A stretch of 64,000 bases of DNA from Cloeon dipterum (Eukaryota; Arthropoda; Insecta; Ephemeroptera; Baetidae). Below are positions 57,601 through 64,000 of this stretch, in pieces (position 1 is the stretch's first letter; every line of letters begins with the position of its first letter). The notes beneath the pieces are model-generated. The model made no database searches and was not told the origin of the DNA. It saw nothing but the letters and a program-made list of their open reading frames with translations. The position numbers were made by a program, and so were the translations under genes. The DNA is taken from the NCBI RefSeq assembly GCF_949628265.1, contig NC_088790.1:25796545-25860544 (forward strand), given 5' to 3'.

Positions 57601-60600
57601 TTGATACAGCCAAAAAATATTTGACTTAGCCATTTCTCCTGTTGCCCCACAATTATGGCAAGCACTTAACTCTTAACGACTTCGACAATCTCCAATGTGC
57701 CAAGACAAGATTCTTTCAGAAAGCTTTATGCGTAGATAAACAGATGAAATATAATCATTATTTTACTACCTTTTAATTGATTTTATTGTTTCAAATTAAT
57801 GGGCTTAGCAAAATTTAACAACTCGTTGAAATGGTTAAAGTATTTATTTTCCTTTAAAGAAACTAGTGATTATTTAAAAACCCAAAAATTAAAAATGTAT
57901 TTAAAATTTAAAAAAACTTGCGCCTATTTTGCGACCATTATTTAAAGACAATTAATAAAGCAGTTCAGATATAGAATAAAACTAACCAAGACAAAAAATA
58001 TTCAAAAATAGTGGCAATTTATTTTCAGTTTTCAATTAAAGACCTTGGTGCGAGGAGGCGAAAAGATGGCCACATTGTTAATTTGTTCTCCTACGCAGGA
58101 TGCTCATTGGTTTTATTCCCAAAAGCCCCTTTCCGCTCTAATTTTTTTGCAAACTAAATCAATTAATATATTCTTGCACATTTGAATTTTCAGGATGGTG
58201 TCCACCTCGAGTTTCAGCTCTTGGGAATCGGACTCGTGGCTGCCCTCGCCGCCCGCAGGCCCGAAACTGGCGTTCAGCACCTTTTCCTCCATCGACGAGT
58301 CCTCGGAGCAGGAGCTTCTTGCCAGGGCCGAGTCCCAGGATGGCCTGCGCGTTAAGTCCTCGACCGAGGTGGCCACGGCCGCGGCGGCCGCTCTGGCCGC
58401 GCGGCGCGGCAGTCTGAAACGGCAAAGCAGGGTCAGCGAGGAGGAGGAGCCATCGACGTCGAGCGGCGTGGCCACCAACCCTCCCGACGGCGTCCTTTCC
58501 AGGACGGGCAGCGCCCAGTCGGACAGCAGCGGCTTCCAGGAGGAGTCGGCCAACACAGTCAGTCACTCAGTCTCGCCAGAGGAGACGGCTGAGGAGCACC
58601 GGTCTTCAGGCTCCGCTTCTCCGGTCAATGTAAGTGAACCGTTTTTTTTACCAGTTTGTTGCAGGCAATTTTTGTACCTGTTTTCAATAATTTTCATGAC
58701 ATTGACTTGAAAAATTGTCAGAGAGAAATTTTATGAGACTTTGAGCAACTTAAATGAACAAAAATCGCGCAGTAGAAGACATTATTTTGACCACTCCGAC
58801 CGCAAATTAAATATTGTCACTGGGGAAGAACCAGGGCTGGGTATCTCCCGGGGAGTTTCCAAAACTTATGCATTGCAGTGGTTTTGTGCGGTTTTTTGCA
58901 CCTCATGGTTTATTATTAAATAAATAAATCCCATATATGGAGTGGGAATGGGTTTTTTGGTTGTTGTTCACTTATAGACTTTTTTAAACATTATAAATAT
59001 TGTAATTTTTCACCAGCACCCAAAATGCGGGAGAAACTAGCTGCAAAAAACCGCTTAATACAAATGTCCAGCCCTTGGATGAACGGAACAATGTATTTCT
59101 TGCGCGAGAAATTGGTAAAAATTGAGTGGTAAAAACAAGATTGAAATAATTTCTCTATAGTGTAGTTTTTTTTAGGATTTTTTCGATTTTTTTCTTAAAA
59201 TGTTGTAGTTTAAATTGATTTTTTTCTAGGTAAATTGCTACAGTTCTTAAACCTCGTTCCTTTTATATAATTTAACTTTGGTAAGAAAATGAAAATTAAA
59301 AATATAAGCCAATTCAGAGCTATAATTGGCTGTCAGCTGCTAATCGCTGCTTTTTCATAACAAAAATAGTACAGCACAAAAAATCATTTTGTATAATCTA
59401 CACAAAAATAAATAAATCCTAAATAATCCTCTGGGAGAAGCCATTTATTTACCTTCTATTTCACGTGTGTTTTACTTTTTACCCATCTTTTTCTTTCTAA
59501 TTAAATATTTTGGCTGTGATATTTAGACGATCCAATATATTTTAGCCGCCAATCGTTATGGCACCATCAAATTAGCACGAATGGCACAACTTTAAAGCAT
59601 TTGTATCTTTAAAACCACCTTCTCTTTTTAGTTAAAACAGTAATTTACAACTATTTGGACTGGTTTCATTTCTATTTTGGTTAAATTCCAGCAGATAATG
59701 CTGCCATTGAACATTTTCAGATGTCGCACACATCTTTCTCAACCTGAAATATTCACGCCTTGATCGTTTTTATGGAGGCGCAAAAAGTAAGGATTTTTTT
59801 ATAAATAGTGTTGGAAAGAGATGGAAACTCTTACCACGTTTCCTGATGCAATTTTTTTTCAGTTCAGTTGAAAAATAAATATCTCGAAATTGTATTTTTT
59901 TTCTTCAAAAATAATATTTTGTATTTTTTAAGTTTTCGAATTTGGAACAACTCTCCTTAAGAAATTGAGTAAGTAAATTTTAGCAGCAAAGACGTGCCCA
60001 TGGATGTCTAAAAAAACCGTCCAATTAGCAAAGAAAAAAGATCTAAAAATAACTACTATTTTCCGAGAAAAAAACGTCTAAACTTCACAGCCATATATGA
60101 AAAATGATTTAGCACCAAGTTGTAAAAATAGATTAAATGGCGGAGCAACGCATTTTGCACCTGACAAAAAAATAGGGAATTTTATAAAAGTAACCAAGTG
60201 ACGAGGTTTTTAGCTAGTTATTTTTTTAATCTGATTTATAAGAATTTTAGTTTAAATTTGATGAGTTGACGGTCTAGAGGGAATTGAAGATTTTTTTACA
60301 AATTATCTAAACCTTTAAATATCCCAGCTTAGAATATCTTCTTGGACTGATTGCAAAATGACCAGGTTTCGTCAAAGCCCGCATTTTTCCGAAACACAAT
60401 ATGCATTTTTATAGAATGTCAAAAAATTCTCATTATGGATGACCAAAAATAGGGATTTTACAAAATCAGCATAAAAGCCACTGGTTTCACCTCTTTTTAA
60501 CTCTCATAATTTTCCAAGATTTTTTTGGCGCGAAATTTGACTTTTCCGGGATTAAATGTGGAAAACCCCAACCCTGGTGGTTTTTCCAACTGGTTTTTCG

Positions 60601-60929
60601 TGCAAAAAACAGTGGTGCATTTTTGCACATTGCAAAATTGGCCAATCCTGAAAATAAGCCGACGATTTCAATGATTTCTTTCAGGCTGCCAGACTGATGG
60701 AACTTCAGGACCAGGCGTCAAAGTCCCTCGAGACATTCCGAGCTCAGGTGCTGGCTGAGACCAACCCTGAAAAGCAAGCACTGATACAAGTCAAAGTAGA
60801 CCAAGTAAGCGTGTTGCGCAACCTTGCTCATTCCTCTGACAGCTAATTGCACGTGTTTTTATCCAGATATCTGGTGTTCTGCTGCAACTGCAGTCACTCT
60901 GTGAGAATTTCCAGGAGCAGGAAGGATGA
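45609..60929 (+). CDS. KRAP/ITPRID (SSFA2/TESPA1) family protein, at least 12 coding exons, N-terminus not located
   Basis: Exons 45609-45769, 46556-46725, 47801-47859, 48059-48104, 49388-49649, 51871-51964, 53868-54014, 54067-54167, 55309-55691, 58194-58629, 60685-60804 and 60867-60929 join in phase for about 680 codons; the first begins with two bases of a split codon, so the start lies upstream. The diagnostic segment is the IP3-receptor-binding region, with DPETILLNLGFGG, SRIPQRFL and VKGISINQFYNIERLQ, matching the family pattern DPEE-ILxNLGFG...IPxRFF...ARGIDxxxF. An upstream VQEWVDSLPHPGE resembles the IAxWLxDC segment. Later exons are Ser-rich, with QSDSSGFQEE and a short C-terminal helix. 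In vertebrates these proteins bind and position IP3 receptors along actin. Confidence 0.85.
46088..46431. mobile_element. Fold-back MITE, family D, in ITPRID-family intron
   Basis: Begins CTAAGGGTCGAAATAG and ends with CGACCCTTAGAAATCGACTGGAA, close to the ends of 29487-29685. The centre pairs strongly: CGCAACGCATGAACCTTTTT with AAAAGGTTCATGCGTTGTGCG, and CTACTGCGCA with TGCGCAGTAG. It sits in intron 45770-46555. Confidence 0.62.
47163..47472 (+). mobile_element. Family A MITE copy A6, ends decayed
   Basis: The internal blocks of the family are present in order (TTTACCACTAAATTTTTTAC, TTCTTGCGCAGGAAATTAAT, GCCATTTGCTGCCTCAATTT, TTTTTCAAGTCAAGGTAATG, ACTACTGCACTGCATTTTTT), but neither CAGGGTTGCA terminus is recognisable. 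Confidence 0.65.
48541..48842 (+). mobile_element. Family A MITE copy A7, left end missing but flanked by 8-bp duplication
   Basis: The right end is TTCAACCCTG. The left end starts directly at ATTTTCATAACTCAATTTTT, lacking the CAGGGTTGCA terminus. Yet the 8-mer CCCCTTTG is present immediately outside both borders (48533-48540 and 48843-48850). The remaining 302 bp follow the family consensus. Confidence 0.7.
49880..50345 (-). repeat. Family C element remnant in ITPRID-family intron
   Basis: Inverted relative to 11501-12020. Carries AAAAGTGCCCCCAAATC, CAGTTGACAATAGCGTCAAA, AAGCTGATTAAATTTCCAGT and a block near TTTCAACTGGCC. Terminal repeats are not visible. Confidence 0.6.
50854..51182 (-). 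mobile_element. Family A MITE copy A8
   Basis: The right end AAATGCAACCCTG is intact at 51182; the left end has decayed to CCTCTTGCAAAA. Internal blocks CCAATTTCTTGCAGGCAATG, CTGCACAGTAGAGGAAATT and TCATTTCTTGCGCAAG are present. Confidence 0.68.
51965..52185 (+). CDS. Alternative short C-terminus of the ITPRID-family gene
   Basis: Reading through the donor at 51964 stays in frame for 73 codons to a stop at 52183-52185, with strongly GC-ending codons and a tail containing QRFRKRTHSLKRRRR then DVEELAEEIVAI. A 45-bp stretch (51965-52009) with a good donor and a pyrimidine-tract acceptor could be removed without changing frame. An AATAAA signal follows at 52306-52311. The alternative splice from 51964 to 53868 is also in phase. 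Both ends therefore look usable. Confidence 0.6.
52306..52311 (+). terminator. Candidate poly(A) signal for the short ITPRID-family isoform
   Basis: AATAAA 121 bp after the stop at 52183-52185, inside what would otherwise be an intron. A second AATAAA follows near 52465. Confidence 0.45.
52713..53045 (-). mobile_element. Family B element (CCAGGGCTGG end)
   Basis: Begins CCAGGGCTGGGAAT. Internally GGCGGCTAGTTTCTCCTGGG and, at the far end, GAAACTCCCGGGAG match the reverse strand of 58831-59078. The far terminus itself has diverged. It lies in the intron downstream of the short-isoform poly(A) signals. Confidence 0.5.
54865..55250 (+). repeat. Family C element remnant in ITPRID-family intron 54168-55308
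   Basis: Same orientation as 11501-12020. Shared blocks: TGGAAATTTAATCAGCTTTC, GAATATAGGCAGTTTTTGCC, AAGACTCAACAGAACTATTT, and GAGCACTTTTGGTCAGAAG. Terminal repeats are not visible. Confidence 0.6.
55692..58193 (+). other. 2.5-kb intron of the ITPRID-family gene
   Basis: Apart from family-A copy A9 (55859-56223) the intron is AT-rich DNA with no recognised exon. An 82-codon frame at 56477-56725 lacks any recognised similarity and is not called. Confidence 0.4.
55859..56223 (+). mobile_element. Family A MITE copy A9
   Basis: Begins CAGGGTTGCA, followed by TTTTGCTTACCACCAG, and ends TTGCAACCCG, one base short of the full terminus. 365 bp. No target duplication was seen. Confidence 0.75.
58639..59132 (-). 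mobile_element. Family A MITE copy A10, interrupted by family B
   Basis: Family-A blocks run from TTTTACCAGTTTGTTGCAGG, ten bases after the exon donor at 58629, to GACCGCAAATTAAATATTGT. They resume at TTTCTTGCGCGAGAAATTGG and end near 59132. Between them sits the family-B element 58831-59078. Confidence 0.62.
58831..59078 (+). mobile_element. Family B element nested in family A copy A10
   Basis: Begins CCAGGGCTGGGTAT and ends TCCAGCCCTTGG, roughly inverted repeats. Subterminal CTCCCGGGGAGTTTCC and AGAAACTAGCTGCAAAAAAC recur in inverted order at 52713-53045. Length about 248 bp. No clean target duplication. Confidence 0.55.
59133..60684 (+). other. Intronic AT-rich DNA of the ITPRID-family gene
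   Basis: Nothing was recognised except a stretch near 60570-60650 with GCAAAAAACAGTGGTGC-type blocks resembling the GCAAAAAACCACTGC blocks of family B. No exon was called. Confidence 0.35.
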
Positions 60930-63900
60930 AGCAATAATTAATTGTGATTAAATCTATTCGTTCAACATTTCCATAGCTTCCAAGAGCACAAAACGCATAG
61001 CCATATATACTCCCCTGTTTTTCGCCTCTTTAAGGGACCAATTTTTTGATTTGTTGCTATTGATACGATTACGCTGTTTTTGTTGGTTATTCTTAACGCA
61101 TACTTATATTAAGATTTTCCCAGTCAATTGTTTTGTTGTTGTCATGTGAGAGTGAGAAGAAGAAGAAGAAGATGCATGTAATTTTAGCCTCTGCGTATTC
61201 GTAAGAGCGTTGAGATTTTCGAGCAATAAAAACTGGCGACAGAGAGCTGAAACGCGCCGCTGTTTCTTTTCTCACTTCATCCACCTCTGCAGAAATTAAG
61301 CACAAAAGGAAAGAAGCTGTAAAAAAACGAGTCTGTAGTGTGATTTGCCGACACAAAGGTTGGCAGGAGGGGAGCGAGAAGAGGGGATTCGCAAGGTTGG
61401 CGTTCCGTCCGTCAGTTCTGTGTGTGTTGGTCTCTAATATTCAGTCGGCGGGCGGATTCAGCAGCACCAAAGGCCAGAGGAAGAGCAGGCATGCAGGTAG
61501 GATATCGTTTCCGCTTTTTTCCTCGAAAAATGGCACAGTTTTCTAACCTACATACTAATTCCAATCACTCCTAATATTAAAAATTTTGTCCTGGTTTCTA
61601 ATAAAAATTTTAATTTTAAATTTCGCTGCGCATTTTGGCACGTTCTTGGTGACACAACCGCTGTTATGAAACAATGCGACCGACTAATTTTAATCAATCG
61701 AACGCGCCGCGAGAAAGCTTGCCGACACAATCAATAAATTTGAATATTGGTGTGTGGGGCCATTGAGCTACGCGGCTGCCGACAGGAAATCCAAGTTAAG
61801 ACGTCAGAGTGCGTGTGTTTTGTGTGGCCGGCGGCGGCTCTCTCTTAATTTTGCGGCCGATAATTGTCCATGCAGGCGTCACACGCGTTTATTTTTGTGC
61901 AAATGGGATTGGACTTTATGCCGTTCATACAGGATAATTTAAAAATAACAAGAAATTTTTATTTTAGTCAAATAAATGTTTTTAAAATATACACGTGAGA
62001 GAATCACAATGAAGAATCCCTTAAGGACTCGAGGCGTTGGCGGTTTGCTCTGCTTGCACACACGAGCACGCATGTCGTCACGATTAATCCGATCACGCAT
62101 TACACCTTATAGACGTGTGCATGCGCCTAATTGCGCTAAGCGTGCGTACAAACAAGCTGGGGAATTCCAGCAGCAGTCTGGGCCAGGCGCGTTACATTAT
62201 TATTATTATTGTACAACTTTAGATACCAACTTTTAAATTTGACCTGCTCCACAGCACGTCTCTCGCATGGAAAACCCTTCCGCGACTTTTGGCCTGTTGG
62301 GGCTCTCACTTTTTTTGCTCTATATTAGCCAAAACCTTTGGGTGCGTCAACCTACAGCTCTCTTTTAATAGATATTTGAGTTTGTCTTTAATTCAAACAT
62401 AGAAGAGTTTTTGGTTCTATCATATGAACCCAGCACTTCCGCGTTCTCTTCGTGATTTTTGTGTTTCCACACGTGCCTGCGGCTAATTTTATTCGAATTC
62501 CCTTCATTGTTTGTAAAAGACGTGGGAGTGAAGCAGCCGACGCAAAATGAGAAAAATCTCGCAACTCATTATGCGTGTAATTTTCTTTCTTTCTGTCTTG
62601 AGCCTCTCTGTCTTTGGTTTTGTTGCGTAGAAAAAGAAAATAAGGCGCTCACAACACTTTTTTATAATAGTGGGACGTGTTCTTCTGTCAGGGCCTTTTG
62701 TCCGTCCTTTTACTCTCCACCTGCGGATTTAATAAATCGATTTTGCTCCACTTAAAGCCACCTTAAATTGAACATACCTACGCTGAAATATTCGCACGAA
62801 AGGTCACGTGAAGGTTACATTTTTGTTTTTAGGATATCGTGTGTGATCTTGAAGAGAAAATCGATTTTTTAACATTCCTCAGTGCAAAGGGAGTTTTTCC
62901 TCGATGTTGTATTTTAAAAGCACGTGTTTGTTAGAACTGATAAGATTTTATGTATCACAAAATGGATAGCTAAAAGATTTACGAGAGCTTGAAGCAGTTC
63001 TTAAAATTGATAAAATCTCTAAATCGTGATTTGGGAAATTAGTATAGCGCTACTTCATTAATTTCAAGCTTTAAAATCAGGAAAAAATTCAAACACTAGC
63101 ATGTACAGCGGAAATGAAGGTTGGAACAACAATAGAGCAATAAAATAAAATAAAATTAGTATTCAGTTGAGGTGAGTTGCTTTTCGTCAAGATTAATTTC
63201 TATACTATTTAACCAAATTGTTTTAAACAAATTTAAAATAGTGTTTCTATTTTCTGTGCGCTACAAAAAGTTGATTTTTAATTTAGTTCAGCTGACGAAG
63301 CGACGAGGAGTGTTGGGAATTTATGAATGAATCACTGTTAAACAGCGTGCATTGAGAGAGAACAAAAGCAACTTGTGCTGAGAGCATTGTTTGCGGAGCG
63401 TGTCCGCGAATATCAAACATAAAGTAATTGCCAATTTTGACCTTGGCTGGGGAAACACTCCCATCTGCATACATATCAGTCGCGATTAGAAGTGGAAATC
63501 ACTCAAATTCAGCGTCTGCGTCACGTTTTTCTGCTTCTCTTTTCCTCCATTGCTCTGAATAAATTAATCAAGGCTTTTTTTAATCGACACCTTTCGAAAA
63601 TAATGATGAGCAAATATAATGACTAAGAAAATAACAATCGAGTATAGTTTTTGCCATGACTACTTGGATCCGGTGAAAACAGTATAGAAAATTTTGTGGT
63701 TTTCCCTGTCTTAATTGCGACCGCTGAATCAAACTGTAAATAGAGGAGTGACTGCTTTAATGAATCGGAAATAGCCAAATTAAATAGATGTTTGCAGCGT
63801 AGCCTTGTGGTTTGAGCATTTCATTGCTTCGTCATTCAACGCAAATGGCCCAAAACGTTCAACCAATTAAACTCTGAAAATATCTACTTATTATGTCATT

Positions 63901-64000
63901 CTGGGAAATCAATGATATATTTAAAAAAAAAACTAATGCCATTTCTGTCATTGGAAAAAATCCCATAAATGCTTGTATATCTCCCAGGCCTTGACACTCC
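60930..64000. other. 3' flank of the ITPRID-family gene and unassigned DNA
   Basis: The 3' UTR of the ITPRID-family gene occupies the first 300 bp, including a short GAA run near 61153-61170 in its continuation. A CpG-richer block at 61330-61497 ends in a possible donor (GCAG|GTAGGA) and may be a 5' exon of a gene further right. No coding exon was recognised up to 64000. Confidence 0.35.
61225..61230 (+). terminator. Candidate poly(A) signal for the full ITPRID-family transcript
   Basis: AATAAA 296 bp after the stop at 60927-60929, the first good hexamer after the coding end. Confidence 0.45.

Noticed and set aside
58113-58566. Antisense frames across 58113-58566
   Set aside because: Shadows of the Ser-rich ITPRID-family exon 58194-58629, whose splice phases fit on the + strand.
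1-64000. tRNA, rRNA, CRISPR array, prophage or endogenous virus
   Set aside because: No cloverleaf-type box pairs, rRNA blocks, regularly spaced direct repeats or viral polymerase/capsid frames were seen. The protease-like domain in Ddi1 is a cellular domain, not a retroviral remnant.

Overview
This is a eukaryotic nuclear window, most likely from an arthropod and probably an insect. Genes are split by AT-rich introns with GT/AG ends, exons are GC-richer with GC-ending codons, and the non-coding DNA is full of short inverted-repeat (MITE-like) elements. There is no bacterial-style operon, CRISPR array or recognisable viral gene. I cannot name the species. Five loci are well supported. All exon joins below were checked by hand for reading-frame phase but not against RNA.

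Layout. (1) 1-6.4 kb, + strand: a tandem array of LITAF-domain genes, one partial copy at the left edge and two complete three-exon copies, in units of about 2.87 kb. (2) 7.3-16.5 kb, - strand: an 18-exon terminal uridylyltransferase of the TUT4/TUT7 (ZCCHC) type, with a degenerate first and an intact second nucleotidyltransferase domain and two possible C-termini. (3) 17.6-30.5 kb, + strand: a ZNRF1/2-type RING E3 ligase with an N-myristoylation signal and a 10.8 kb intron. It diverges from the TUT gene across a region holding a TATCGATA (DRE-like) palindrome. (4) 34.5-38.8 kb, - strand: a five-exon Ddi1 orthologue (UBL, helical domain, retroviral-protease-like domain with DSGA, UBA). (5) 45.6-60.9 kb, + strand (a 5' exon may lie near 39.85 kb): a KRAP/ITPRID (SSFA2/TESPA1) family gene with at least 12 coding exons and a likely short alternative 3' end at 52.2 kb. 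The last 3 kb hold no recognised coding exon.

Functional links are loose: LITAF proteins and ZNRF act at endosomal/lysosomal membranes in ubiquitin-dependent sorting, Ddi1 handles ubiquitinated proteins, TUT4/7 tails RNA, and ITPRID proteins tether IP3 receptors. They are neighbours, not a pathway.

The least expected content is in the non-coding DNA: a family of roughly 300-470 bp elements with CAGGGTTGCA/TGCAACCCTG ends and exact 8-bp target duplications (hAT-like), present about ten times; a second family ending TAGAGGTCTCAGCC; elements nested inside others; TUT introns made almost wholly of such elements; and several long fold-back elements, including a nearly 400 bp hairpin at 43.2-43.6 kb.
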